Shown: in pieces, positions 17,565-28,392 of the stretch | Numbering within the stretch: the first letter of the stretch is position 1 | Layout: every line of letters starts with the position of its first letter | DNA from: Gymnorhina tibicen | Taxonomy: Eukaryota > Chordata > Aves > Passeriformes > Artamidae | Length of the DNA: 64,000 nt | Assembly: GCA_013399875.1 (NCBI GenBank) | Contig: VXAZ01000263.1 | Span: 1,923,262-1,987,261 of the forward strand | Reading direction: 5' to 3' | The notes under the pieces: generated by a model | The model's input: the letters and a program-made list of their open reading frames with translations, nothing else | Told to the model about the DNA's origin: nothing | Databases searched by the model: none | Position numbers and translations under genes: made by a program

Positions 17565-17752
17565 TTAGATGTACAAAATAGTGTACCAACAATACATCTA
17601 GAATTGTATCAATAATAAGCCATAAAAAAAGGCATGGGACAGCAAGAGTTGTAATAATATGTGAACTTAAAATTCTTCCTGTCGGTAGTTTAGAGGTCTT
17701 CCTTCTCTGGAAGTTGCTCCAGGTGTTATTGCAACTACTATGGCAGGGATTC
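17565..17752 (-). pseudogene. ADGRG7: ADGRG7 exon: TM4, ECL2 and TM5, with stop and deletion
   Basis: The exon starts after ttattaattag and joins in phase 1 to the TM3 exon. It reads GIPAIVVAITPGATS, then NYRQEEF and a TAA stop. The human counterparts are GVPAIVVAIT and DYRQEKICWL. The ECL2 Cys-Trp that follows YRQEK and pairs with the TM3 cysteine is absent, so a stretch is deleted there. TM5-like sequence (ITTLAVPCLFLWLIIDTIL) resumes in a different frame. Pro replaces Val within TM4. The 3' limit uses a weak AA|gtagtc donor. This exon cannot encode a seven-helix receptor as it stands. Confidence 0.87.
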
Positions 17753-19303
17753 CTAATTAATAAGAGAGACATTAGCAATTTATTGTTCGGTTGCACAAGC
17801 ATATGTCCCTTCCAGACAAATAGCTTCTGGCCTCCTAAATTCCATAGATTTTAAGAGCTGTGTTTCACCTGCCTTTACTAAGTTAAATGGGTTTTCTGTA
17901 ACCTAGACAAAAAGCAGGACTGACGGTTGTGAGCGCTATTTTTCTGAGGACAGCTCATGTCCAGGACTTGCTGATTTTTGTCATTAAAGAGTTTCAACAG
18001 AGCTTCCCGAGCCAACACCAGTGGTGAAAGAGCAAGCTCCCTCCCGGGCTGTAGTGGGCTCCCTTATCACAACTGTGCAACCCTACCCTCTGATCAGCAG
18101 TGAGAAACTAATTTAAGAACATTTTGCACCAAACACCATTGCATTTCATATCAGATTGATGCAGAGTGTAACTTTCGCCCTGCAAGAAGCTTGGCTGTGC
18201 AGGTTCCCCTCCTCAATGCCTTTGCTTCAATTCTTGTCTTCCACATCTCCTGCCTACCAGGTCACACTGGGCAGAACATCTCATGGGGAGGAACCTCATG
18301 CACAGCTTTTTGTCTGGGTGATAAACATGCTCCTTAAAGTCTGTTCCTTCTTCATTCCTAATAGAGATCTTCCAGATCCATGCATTTACTGTGCTCTCAA
18401 AAGAGATCCGAAAGCAGTGAGTCAGAATCATGTTGGTTTGGATGTGTGACTTGTCACAGGACACACTGAAGAACATAATGCTGTGTTGTCATGCAAATAC
18501 ATATGGAGGGAGCACAGTGCCACATAGCCAGGCAGCTTTTGCTGAACTTTTCCTGGCTTGCACTTGCAGTGAAAATTCTAAATGTTTCAGGGGAATTGCC
18601 TCTATAAGTGCAAGACATAATAATGGAACAATGAGGATTGAAAACTGCTTGGTGGGTGCCATCAGAAACAATACAGCACAAAAGCTGAATACACAACATG
18701 GAAAAGACTGGTGTTCCTGTACACTTTATTAGAAGAGTTTCTTGAAATAGGCTGAGATTTTCACTTTACCTTGTGAGCATCTGTCTGAAATTTTCCATTC
18801 TCTGGGTAGTTCCATTTCAGTTTGCAGTGTTGTTGCTAACTGCTGTGCTGACTTTAGAATACGTTCTTTGCTTATTAATAAATAATATATAATAAATAAT
18901 ATCAGTCACTCATTGCTTTTGGATGTATTCAAGGCTTTGGCTGGGAATGTCTAAATCAGGAATTTAAGTTCACATGTGAGATCATCGTAACTGAAAGATT
19001 TTTTACTTAGTTGCCAGAAGCAGATTGCTGAATGCTTGGTTACTGTGAAAATTTCTCCTGCACCCAACAGGCCTGTGTTGCTGTGCCAGTGACCAGGCTA
19101 TCAGTTTCAGTGTTTTATCAGCACAATGAAAACAAGCTGAGGTTATACCAGCAGTGTGAGCAGCAACAGGACCTTATAAATCACGTGGCGCTGACCCGGA
19201 GACACTGATTGTAATTGCTCTCTGCTGATGTCCTATCTTTACAACTCTCTCTGAATGTACTCTGTACTGTAAAAGTTGCCATCTGGACAACTTTAAATCT
19301 CAC
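17753..19303 (-). other. ADGRG7: ADGRG7 intron
   Basis: This 1.55-kb interval has a clean gtgaga donor on the minus strand at 19303. Small ORFs on both strands around 18.2-18.7 kb have no recognisable domain. A short run of taa/tat repeats lies near 18.87-18.90 kb. Confidence 0.6.
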
Positions 19304-19657
19304 CCCATCCAATTACTGACGTGGTTACGAGGGAGTGTCCAGGCAGTGGCTTGATGGCTCTGAGCAGCAATAAGTACAACTGTGCAGAATTGAGTGCCAA
19401 CCACAGAAATGCTGCCAACAAGAAATAGTGCAGTAGGACAGCCACAGTCTGCGGGAGGATCCGCCGTGTCAGAGGTGAGAAAGGTGTTACTGGTGGCATA
19501 AGGAAGGTAGCATTTGTTGCTGGTAGCATCTGGTGGTATCGTTGCTGCATTTCCTGGCAGTTTGATTTTCAATTCCAGAGATGAAGATGATGTTAAAAAT
19601 AAGCATAGAAAAGCAGAGACTCACTAACATTCACATTACAGATAACTTTTGAGTTTC
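19304..19657 (-). pseudogene. ADGRG7: ADGRG7 exon: TM2, ECL1 and TM3, with stop and two frameshifts
   Basis: The upstream TM1 exon ends in phase 2. Reading on gives RKLK and then stops (TAA) after three more codons, which implies a 1-nt loss in the AAAA run. In the shifted frame the text is KLSVM, then TGA, then MLVSLCFSMLIFNIIF. The human match is KTSVTWVLVNLCISMLIFN, so the conserved TM2 Trp codon is TGA. TM3 (TVAVLLHYFLLAAFLWLALN, then AQLYLLLLRAIKPLP and VIGWG) is in yet another frame, so a second indel lies in ECL1. Exon length 354 is two short of the value required by its phases (2 in, 1 out), consistent with two 1-nt deletions. The cysteine normally just before TM3 is not in the TM3 frame. 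Confidence 0.92.
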
Positions 19658-20063
19658 CTATTGGTATGAATATGTTTAGGAGGGAAAAAAAAGAGAAAAA
19701 TAAGAAAAAATGTAAAATATTTTCTCATTTTCATTTATACTAAAAGCAAGCTAGAGTAGAAACTTTAATACAGACAGAAACCAAAACAATAACTTGTTTG
19801 CAGAATTACACCAACGTTACTCTCAGCTTAACAAATCCATCAGTTTTGTCTGACTTTGACCAGAACAGAGAACACCCAGCACCTTTTAGGACTAGGCCTT
19901 GACTGAAAGCAGTTTGGGATGCATTTTATTTTTTTCCCCTCTGCTTTTTTTGGAATCCTTTTTTTCAGTGTTAGGAAGTGAAGTAGCATAAAACAAGTAT
20001 TTCTAACCGTTCTCTGAAGTGCAAGAGAATAATAAACCTCCACTTCCAAACTTTGTCTTGTCT

Positions 20064-20232
20064 CAGAATCACAGAATCACGGAACCAATTAGGTTGGAAA
20101 AGACCTCCAAGATCACTGAGTCTGGCCTATGACCAAACACCACCAATATCAACCAGACCATGGCACTGAGTGCCATGTCCAGTCTTTCCTTAAACACCAC
20201 TGTGGACGGTGACTCCACCACCTCCCTTGGCA
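20064..20232 (-). mobile_element. CR1 LINE 3' end
   Basis: It begins with the tandem octamer-like gaatcacagaatcac, the antisense of the CR1 3' terminal repeat, followed by ggttggaaaagacctccaag and 'gactccaccacctccc'. This is a textbook antisense CR1 tail of birds. It is close to the copy at 63.6 kb and 5'-truncated where the TA repeat begins. Confidence 0.93.
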
Positions 20233-20355
20233 TTATATATATTATATAGTATATGTATATATGTATATAGTATATGTATATAGTATATATATAGTATATG
20301 TATATTATTTATATATATATATAAATGTGTATTTTATGCATATATATATATATAA
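20233..20355. repeat. (TATATG)n / (TA)n microsatellite
   Basis: An almost pure A/T tract with repeating tatatg and tata units abuts the CR1 truncation point. It is probably polymorphic in length. Confidence 0.92.
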
Positions 20356-21012
20356 AATATTATCATAAATAAATGCATTTAAAAGGCAGAGTCTGGAAGC
20401 TCCTACAATCTTTAAAACAATGACCTTGATGGAATTGCTCCAAATCTACATTAGTGCAAGCAGAATGAGAAACATGCGTTCATCTATTATAACTACAGCT
20501 CTGCTGGCAGTTTGCTCATTGTTCAGAGGGGAATCACAGGACACCATTAATCACAGGCACATCCATCAAGGAAATTTGCTGCAATTGTGTTTGTATTAAG
20601 TCACTCACAATAAAACAGTAGCACAAGCAGCTAGTGGCTAGAAAAAAGATAACTGTTTACACATTGTAATACCAGCATATGGGGGGAGGTCATGCTGGTG
20701 GTGGGACACTGTGACATATTTTTAAAACCTAGTATTGAGATAGTGAACTGAAAATCTCAATGTGTATCACAGACCTGTGTAGCAATAATACCACACTGGG
20801 TCTGTGTTGTCAGTGCCTGGCCAGGGTGGTAACAGAGGTGTCAGCGAGTCCCAAGCCATGCTATGTGGTTTAGCTATTTTTAAAAATACTATTTGCTAAT
20901 CAATAATATTGCAATATGTTCTAAACTAGCTACTTTTAATTGTTTTCCTCAAACGACATACAGAACAAAATATTGTAACTTAGTGTAAAATTCTTGCAGT
21001 TTAACATCTTAC

Positions 21013-21116
21013 CTAGTGAGTATTTGAAACAAAATGGTAATGACCAGACCAGCCATGGACAATCCAACACCGGTATAAGAAATATAATCCAAAGGCTTTT
21101 CATATTTATATTTAAT
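21013..21116 (-). pseudogene. ADGRG7: ADGRG7 exon: linker and TM1, open
   Basis: This intact 104-nt exon runs from aggcatttcag to a consensus CACTAG|gtaag donor. It starts in phase 0 and ends in phase 2. It encodes IKYKYEKPLDYISYTGVG and then LSMAGLVITILFQILTR, clearly TM1 of ADGRG7 (human: PLDILSNVGCALSVTGLAL and following). There are no lesions in the exon itself, but the preceding exon has lost its donor and the next carries stops. Confidence 0.93.
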
Positions 21117-22437
21117 CTGAAATGCCTAGAAAATAAAATTGTATCAGTTATATCAGATGAGAAGAGATAAATTTCTTTCTAAAGTTTGTGTTTCTAGTTG
21201 CACATAGAAACAAGAATGTTCTAGTAAAGTTTGATTATTGCTAGCCACTGCCAGAATTTTTAGATCACACAGAATTATTATGGACCCCAAAACTAGAGAA
21301 GCTTGTGAAGAACACCAAAAAGAGATTTAACAATGCCGATCAAGTATTCATCAAAATAGCAGATTAAATTACTCATACTAAAATGCAAGGTGACACAGAC
21401 TGAATAAAGCAGCTTGTAACTTTTCATACTGGTGAGCAGTCTAAATTTTGATTTCTTGGTCTAAGGTAAGATGTTGCAAAGAATTATAAATTGAAACCAG
21501 TCTATGTTTGTATAGTGACAATAAAGCAGCAAGTAAATGTAAATGTATTCAGTGAAACAGAAAATGCTGTTGTATTTGCACAAACAGATGGGAATCTTTT
21601 TTAGAATACAGTCACTCTGTGTAAAAAGGACATGCATAACATAAAAGGAAATACAGAAACAAGTAAATAGTACAAATATGGAAATGCTGTTCTGTGAAGA
21701 CAGTAAAAATGAACTCTGAAATGCTGGCATGCTGAAGTCAGTGACCACAGATATGTGATTTTATCCAGGGTGTGTTTTGTTTAGAGAAGCTGAAATAAAT
21801 ACCGAAAGAATAACAAACGTCAGAAAGAGTCAGTCATCCCTAAATAGTCTTGTTAGTACAAGAGGGCAATGTATAAAACTTTATGGTTGAAATCTTAATA
21901 TTTACAGAGCAAGTGCTTTTATAAACACATAAGCAAAGGGAGTAGTTAATGCTAAATCCTCTGAGTTATTTACCCAGCACAAGGCAGTGCCACAGCTAGC
22001 CCAGATTCCAGGCTACTCTGCTGTTCATCTGGGGGCACTTTAGCCTTTAGACAAACCCTCATTTAACCACCAGCTGCAGCAATGGAGGTGCAGAGCTGGA
22101 GGCTACAACAGCTGAGCAAGGAGAATGAATTAGGCCAGCCCATCCTTGCTGTGGAGCTGCACAAGCAGGTGGGCATAGCCACAGGTCATGTCAGAGGAAG
22201 CCAGGACTGGCCAATACATTTGGCTGTTCAACAGCTTGGGTACAACTTGCCCAATTTGCCGGATCTGCTGCGGGGCACAAACAAGTACGTGGGGACATCT
22301 TAAACTCCTGTGCGTTCTAGCTGAGTGCACCTACGCCCTTCTATTGCCATGCTGGTCTTAGAGTTAAAAACAACCAACCAAACAAAAAAATTAAACAACC
22401 CCAGACTCTTCCCATTCAAGAAAGGACAATGCCCTAT

Positions 22438-22619
22438 CATCAGAACAGCAAAATTAGTGGTGTGATTACACCTGCATCTCAAGAACTGGTCTCCCCCTTT
22501 TGCACAGCCAGCAGTGCTCCAGTCATTTCCAGTGTAATCCCAAAAGACGTAGGCATGATCACGCAGCTGCAGATCGGATGTGTCGTACTGGGGATTGGGA
22601 TTGCAAGGAGAAGAAGTGG
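22438..22619 (-). pseudogene. ADGRG7: ADGRG7 exon: GPS / GAIN domain end, donor mutated
   Basis: The block starts after tttctgtag and joins in phase 1 to the 24.1-kb exon. It encodes an open GAIN-domain end: QYDTSDLQLRDHAYVFWDYT, then GNDWSTAGC and FLRCRCNHTTNFAVLM. The four GPS cysteines/tryptophans and the HTTNFAVLM signature are preserved, with the self-cleavage site at H-T (HL/T or HT/T type). The exon should end after ATG in phase 0, but the next bases are ATAGGG instead of a GT donor. A G-to-A change at +1 is the simplest explanation and would abolish normal splicing to TM1. Confidence 0.93.
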
Positions 22620-24137
22620 CTACAGAAACACAGAGATAGGCACCAGCAAACTGTGTGTACTGACAGTTGTTGGAGTGAGAACTCCTCTGGATTCAGGCCC
22701 AGAGGAAAATCTAGGTACAGGGATTGAATTACGGCCTATGGACAAGCTGAGATACATGAAGTCATACCAAAGGAAGTAGAAATATAGAATTTTAGCTTTT
22801 AGTAGAAAAATATGCTAAGTGCCTTAAGTTTTAAAAGCTGCGGAAAAGAGACCTTATACACAGTTTCTACTGCAGCAGTGTTGTTTTTCACAGAATTTCT
22901 CTACTTTAGACAAAACGTAAATGGAACTATACTGCTCACATTTTTTAGATAGAGTGTCTGCATAAACAGAAAATATTGATAGAAGCAAAACACGCAAATC
23001 TGAGTAATCCCTGTGTAAGGCTTACGTAAAATTACGACTGTTAGAATTAGAACAGGATAGGTTTAAAAAAGAAAAGCTAGAGTCGTGTACCTCTTCTACT
23101 GGATAATTAACAGATATAGTGAGTGCTTCTGTAAGTTTGAAAAACTCCATCTTGAACTTCTACAACTGACACAGCTTGCTGTTTGCCTGCTTCTGCCGCC
23201 GCTGTTGCTGCGCGGCTCTCACGTTTAACCCCTTCGAACTCCGCCTTCAGAAAACTGGAGCTACGATAACCAGCCACAGCAGAACAGCGGCTCTCCCTGC
23301 TCTTTGGCCCCGGCCATTTTCGGGGGGCCTCCCGTCATTAAGGTCAATAACAGTGATTTGACTTTGAAAGGGGAGCTGATGGCTACTAAGGGATATATGG
23401 GTTTCCAGTAAACCTTATGAATGATATCAGTAACAGCATAATTTGGCATTTTAAACTTACTTTATGTGCCTTTTGCAGTCAAGATTGCCAATGAACTTAC
23501 TAATTCCTGTGAATTATTTGGGTAATTAGGATTCAGACTCCCACTGATTAAGCATTAAACAACTGCCAGTTGAATTCCGTGTAAGCCAAACAACAGCTTT
23601 CAGTTTTTGGTAGCACTACGTTACTGCCAACCGGAGCTGAATCCACACTGGAACAGGAAGCAAACAAAGATAAATGCTAATGATAAATGATAAACCCATC
23701 CCTCCCCTCCTGCAGCACAGCGGTGCTCAGGCACTCACACATCAAATGCAGTCATTTTCGGACAACACACTTCTGCAGGGTACTGCAATTAGAACTACAT
23801 TTTAATGAGCAACAAGCAGCTTGGAGTGCAAATAAGAAGTGAACACAACCATTCACAGTATTAGGTAATTCAGTTAAAAATTATGAATAAAAGTAGGAGT
23901 AAAAAAATCAATTATAAGTTTGTTTCAGTAATTTCCTTAGAAATGACACATTTCCTGGGTCACTTATCTGTATGGTTCCATGGTTATGATTGCTGATCTG
24001 TCATATGTATTTATTTGACCTTAAAAGCTTTGTTAAATGTTGTAAGAAGAAGCCAGCTACTGTTTTCTGGAGAAGCCATGCCCAACATGAATACATATTA
24101 TCTAAAAATTATGGGGTTTTGGCAAATGGACACTCAC
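22620..24137 (-). other. ADGRG7: ADGRG7 intron
   Basis: This 1.5-kb intron has a good gtgagt donor at its 5' end. A modestly GC-richer patch at about 23.17-23.34 kb has no recognisable element. No repeats are identified. Confidence 0.65.
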
Positions 24138-24218
24138 ATAAGAGCATTTCCTGCAAGAAAGTAGTAACATCTGGAATCAGTTCCTTGTGGAAGAAGTCAA
24201 AGCACGCAGTTGTTTTAA
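24138..24218 (-). pseudogene. ADGRG7: ADGRG7 exon: GAIN domain segment, open
   Basis: This 81-nt exon runs from cctacttccag to TTAT|gtgagt, phase 1 to phase 1. It encodes KTTACFDFFHKELIPDV and following residues, aligning with the KTFTAKSDFSQKIISSK segment of human ADGRG7. The phases fit both neighbouring blocks, which supports the assignment despite modest similarity. No lesion is seen. Confidence 0.72.
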
Positions 24219-24569
24219 CTGGAAGTAGGAGTTAAAAGATAGCATGAAAAATGAACATTCCCCACATTGTTATGTATATTGGGACTATGCCAGTCATGCT
24301 GACTTTTTCTTGTTTTCCAAGATTTTGGTAGTCTTCTGGAGAGAAAGATTGTCCTCCAGAGACCTGTTTTTTTCATTCTTGATATAGGACTAATGTACCC
24401 TAGTACAAATCCACTCTGGCATACCTATAGCATTTTATGGAATACAGTTTTGCTCACAAATGTCCTAGTTTAGCAGTACAGAGTCAGTAATATCAGCTGT
24501 TTAATACAGAAGTTGAAGAACATTTTCTATGCCACATTATCTAAACCCCCTTCACTTATGTCGCTATAC

Positions 24570-24775
24570 ATCCCACAAACTCTCTCAATTGCTTATTGCC
24601 AAAAATCAAAGCACAAAAAAGCCCAACCCCCTCTCTGCTGGAGTCTCTTTCCCTAAGTCCTGAAGAGTGCAGTAGGGCCAGGTTCAAACTGGCCATGACC
24701 TTGGGACTGAAGGCTATTTCAACACTGCTCGCTACTCCACCATCAGCATTGCCAGAGATGACTCGTTTAGACAAA
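24570..24775 (-). pseudogene. ADGRG7: ADGRG7 exon: GAIN domain segment, open
   Basis: This 206-nt open block runs from gtctccacag to GGGAT|gtatag. It encodes LSKRVISGNADGG, then LNLALLHSSG and GLFCALIFGNKQLREFVG. These correspond to STFIHTNVDGLNP, ELQVLLNMTK and CGFVVYQNDKLFQS in human ADGRG7. Starting phase 2 and ending phase 1, it joins cleanly to the 24.1-kb exon. The donor is weak but in the right phase. Confidence 0.78.
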
Positions 24776-26718
24776 CTGTGGAGACTCTGATGAACCCTGG
24801 ACAGGAAGAGTTTGTCATTTTGGTACAGGACAAATCCAAATGTGCCACTGTCTCATGAACCTTTGCAAAGCAAGGAGAAAACTAGGTATAGATAGCAGAT
24901 ATCAGAGAAGATGGTGCTTTTGGAGAAGCCTACACTATGCTGTTGCACACATTCAGCATTTACAGATTTTTGTTTAGAATATTTTTACAATCCATATAAG
25001 TAGTAGAGAACAGCTGCTCTTCCCATGAATGTCAAGAGGCATCTTCAATTTTTGCTGAGGTGGGGTGTGAAAATAATTATTACCCTTCTCTTAATATCAT
25101 TTCTGGGGAAAATACTGTTAAATGAGGAAAGTATTATCTTAAATCCCAATATATGCACACAGTCCAAATGGCTGGACTTTTAATAACACTAAATAAGAAA
25201 CAGTCACACCAGGAACATTTACTGTTAGTGGGAACTCAGAATATAAGAAACTCCCTCGGTTTTTGCCTTCAGATCCCACTTTTTGACTGCATTTCTTTTG
25301 CACACTCCTAGCAAATTAGAGTTCATTTACATGATTTAAATCACTCATCTTAATTGTAGCTTAAGTGAGGAAGCAAAATCCTGGATTATATAATAGACTT
25401 TGCTATTGATTTTATGCTTTTAAGATCAAGAGAGACTGATTTGATCTCTGATTTGATCATCAGCTGAGACTAATGTAACTATATATCTACAAAATATCAC
25501 AAATATGCACTTAATATTGAAGAAACCTGTTGGGACTTTTTTTAAGACAAGCTGTGCGTTCGACATCGACCTGTCTTGAGGGGAGTGTTATGTTACTCTG
25601 GCATTATGATAAAGGCTTTAATTACATGATCACACTGTTTTTCCACTGTATTGTTGTCTGAAACAGTGAACAGAAATGGCAGTGACCAGTTAATGAGTTA
25701 TTCAGTGATTTTTTATTGTCAGTGATGGGTGTCTGAGGTTACTTGTTTTATCTCTTCACATCTTTTTCTAACCCTGCTGAGAGGACTGAATTATTCATTT
25801 CCCTGCGGGCTTGTTCACCGTTGTGGTGTCTAAGTGCTCTACTAACTTCACCTTTGTTGTGATGTCTCAGTGTTACTGACACTACATGGAGAGACTGAGG
25901 ACAAGTCTGCTGGTTTCAGGTGCTGGTGTGACACTCTTGTGATGTCAGAGAAATGCACTTTGAAGCTCAGCTCTCCCACACACACCAGCTGCCGAAGCAA
26001 ATGAAGCAGAGGAAGTATAACCTTTCTATTTTTTCCTCTCCTGGTCAATACAAACTTATCCTCCGAGCACTGCAGAGTGTGAATAATGGACATCTGGAAA
26101 AATCCCAAGTGAGTAATCCAGTTTGCAGGGGTTAGGATGTGGATGTCCTGGCTGACACCTGACAGTAGTAGTAATTTTATCTGAAATGGTTTATGTATTC
26201 AGATTTCAGGCAAAGTAAGTATGTACTTGTTCTTGATCTCAATGTTTGTAGAGGTATGGTCAAAGATTCAACACAATCTCAATTTTAGAAAACAAAACAA
26301 CTGAAAAAGTCCCAAACACCAAAAGCATTCTGGCCATTACATGTACTTTTGCATTCTTCTATAAGTAAGATTATCCAGCTCATTTGACACATGCATTTCT
26401 TGTACCAGGCGTCAGCATGCATAAAAACCAACCAGCTAAGGGTTTTTTTCCCCAAAGGAGATTTTTAGTGAATATTCATTAAAAATTTTCCCAGCTGCAG
26501 TTTTCAAAAGAAGAAGGAACTTACTGTTACTTAAAATGTTGAACAGTATCTGAACCTCAGTACTGAGGTCACCAATAAGCCCAGGAACATTTTCCTGTAT
26601 TTCTAGTTTTGTTGGCTGATACTTTGCCAGTGCTCTATCTGCAACAATTAGCAGTGTATGAGTTAGGATTTATGGTTCATACTGCTGTGTCCAGGTAAAT
26701 ACAACAACCCACAGGACT
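24776..26718 (-). other. ADGRG7: ADGRG7 intron
   Basis: About 1.9 kb of unique AT-rich sequence with a strong gtaagt donor. The ORFs near 25.85-26.13 kb on both strands overlap each other and resemble nothing known to me. Confidence 0.6.
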
Positions 26719-26790
26719 TACTTCTCTGTGCCAAAAACAGAATCATAGAGGACCCTAATTTCAGTGGAGCAGACTGGATTGCAACATTGG
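26719..26790 (-). pseudogene. ADGRG7: ADGRG7 exon: extracellular segment NVAIQSA
   Basis: A short block ends at a strong GAGAA|gtaagt donor and contains NVAIQSAPLKLGSS, the counterpart of the PNIAIQSANFSS stretch in human ADGRG7. An acceptor (catctcacag) lies just before it; another AG 14 nt upstream is possible. In the homologous frame the exon ends in phase 1, while the next exon needs phase 2, so a small indel within or near this exon is likely. Confidence 0.7.
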
Positions 26791-27139
26791 CTGTGAGATG
26801 TTGCTGGTCAAAGAAAATTCCTCCATTGTTTTCGTGAGGCTGCATCAAAATAATGGGTGGGATAAAAGTTGTCATTATTCGTTATTATACAGCTACAGGT
26901 TCCACTTCTGAGCTTCCTCTCTGATTTGTTTTCCAGTGGGAAGTGCTCCTCGTTTCCTATCTGTATCCTTTCTCTAAAGCAGAAGAATCCAGCAATGTTT
27001 ATATTGGTGTAAATTGGAAATTACACAGTGGAGTTGAATGCTAAAAATATTTTGACTTGTTCATGAACTGCTTTCATCCTAAACAGAAGAGGAAGTGGTG
27101 TTGACTACAACTAAAGAAAATGGCAAAAGCTGAAGTTAC

Positions 27140-27218
27140 CTGGTCGTAGCATTGACAAGATTATTGTGGATGAATTCTGTTTTGTTGGCATCCAAGAGTT
27201 GACTCACTATAGCCATTA
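27140..27218 (-). pseudogene. ADGRG7: ADGRG7 exon: VSQLLDA segment
   Basis: This 79-nt block runs from tctgtggcag to ACCAG|gtaact. It encodes VMAIVSQLLDANKTEF and NNLVNATTR, matching VAIVTVSQLLDASEDAF in human ADGRG7. It contains two potential N-glycosylation sites (NKT, NAT). It is open in the expected phase (1 in, 2 out). Confidence 0.85.
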
Positions 27219-27756
27219 CTGCCACAGATGCCTGAGACAAGCAGAAAAAAAAGGCAATATTCAAATGAATATTGAATAAATTGAATAAATCAAATTGAAT
27301 AAATCACCCCATGTACTACACACTGAATGGGCAAAGTAAGAACACTTAACAAGCATTGCCTGAAAGTACACAACAGAGTAGAAAAGTAAAGGAAGCCATT
27401 CAAGAGACCACAAGCTTTGTGCCAATGGGTTCATAAATTCCACACTTTTATTAATTTAGTAAGGATTAAATTATTAACTTAAACATTAAATGATGCTCAT
27501 ATTAAAATTTCAGATATACATCTGAACAGCTGATAAATTTACACTCAGCTCTGAGAACAGACCCAACAGTGATTCCACAAGTACATGCTCAAGGACACTT
27601 AAATAACTCTGCTAAATGACCAAATTAATGCATTGTTGTAGTGTTATGTACAGTTAAGAGGAAAGACTGTGTCTTTTCTGCTGGTAGAGGGGGGACAGAA
27701 TTGATATCCCAAATATTAAGCCCCACAAGTCTTATTTTAGTCCTAATAAAACTCAC

Positions 27757-27879
27757 CTGGAAGTCTTCTGGAACATTTGGCTTTTCCGTAATCTGCACTG
27801 CGATGTTTGCAGCAGCAGTGATGACCTCTGGTCAGTCGGTCTGGCACGGAGGTGAGGATTTGAATGTTATTTGCAATAA
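27757..27879 (-). pseudogene. ADGRG7: ADGRG7 exon: QILTS segment with internal frame change
   Basis: The block runs from ggtttcag to CTTCCAG|gtgagt. It starts in frame with NNIQILTSVPDRLT (human SSEVQILTSDANKLT). The continuing homology, PEVITAAANIAVQITEKPN (human AENITSATRVVGQIFNTSR), is in a different frame. Exon length and phases (1 in, 1 out) still fit, so a pair of compensating indels, one just after RLT and one near the 3' end, would garble about 24 residues without shifting the rest. Confidence 0.83.
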
Positions 27880-28077
27880 CTGAAACCTTGCTGGAGCCTG
27901 CAGTTTCAACCCATGAGGAAAATGTCATTCAACAGAAACAAAATGAAAAAAGGAAAAAGAGTCACCACCTCATAACATTCTCACACAAAATAAAAATATA
28001 CAAGTAGTTTGCCATCTAAAATGTTTATGTTAATGTCAAGTATGTGGTGTTTGCAAATTCTCCCTAGAGATTGTTTT

Positions 28078-28392
28078 CAGGAATTCATGGAGTATCTTGG
28101 GTTGGAAGGGAGCCCTGGAGGTCCCCTAGCTCAGCAGGGGCTGAAGCCAGGCTGCTCAGGGGCTCACTTTGAATATCCACAACCTCCCTGAGAAAACTGC
28201 TTGTGTTTGAACAGTGTAAAGAAGAAAAATTTTCTCTTATCTAACTGGAATTTCCCATATTGCCTCTTGGTGCTGTGTGCTCTCATCCTAAAACTGCACA
28301 CCTTGAAGAACAGCCTGGCCCCATTGTTCTCCACACCTTGCCATGAAGTAGCAGCAGGACCTCTCCTTTGTCTTGAGGTCACTGAGTTCTGA
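28078..28392 (-). mobile_element. CR1 LINE fragment
   Basis: It has 'cttgggttggaagggagccctggaggtcccctagctc', split by divergence, followed by the segment resembling 'cctgagaaaactg...cctctcctttgtcttgaggtcactga'. This is an antisense CR1 3' region without the terminal repeat. It is older than the 20-kb and 62-kb copies judging by divergence. Confidence 0.75.

Larger units (their letters stand above)
19658..21012 (-). other. ADGRG7: ADGRG7 intron with CR1 and TA-rich microsatellite
   Basis: This 1.36-kb intron lies between the TM1 and TM2 exons. It contains an antisense CR1 3' end at 20064-20232 directly followed by a TATATG-type repeat to 20355. The remainder is unique sequence without exon features. 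Confidence 0.75.

Noticed and set aside
17880..18130. A CWL-like codon string considered as the ECL2 Cys-Trp of ADGRG7
   Set aside because: The true TM4-TM5 exon was found at 17565-17752; surrounding codons here have no receptor similarity.
19449..19490. Possible 42-nt intron between TM2 and TM3
   Set aside because: A GT and AG exist in usable phase for the TM3 frame, but 42 nt is below normal vertebrate intron size, and the human gene appears to encode TM2-TM3 in one exon.
22082..22303. 73-codon plus-strand ORF beside the GPS exon
   Set aside because: No splice or start context, no homology, lies in ADGRG7 intron on the other strand.
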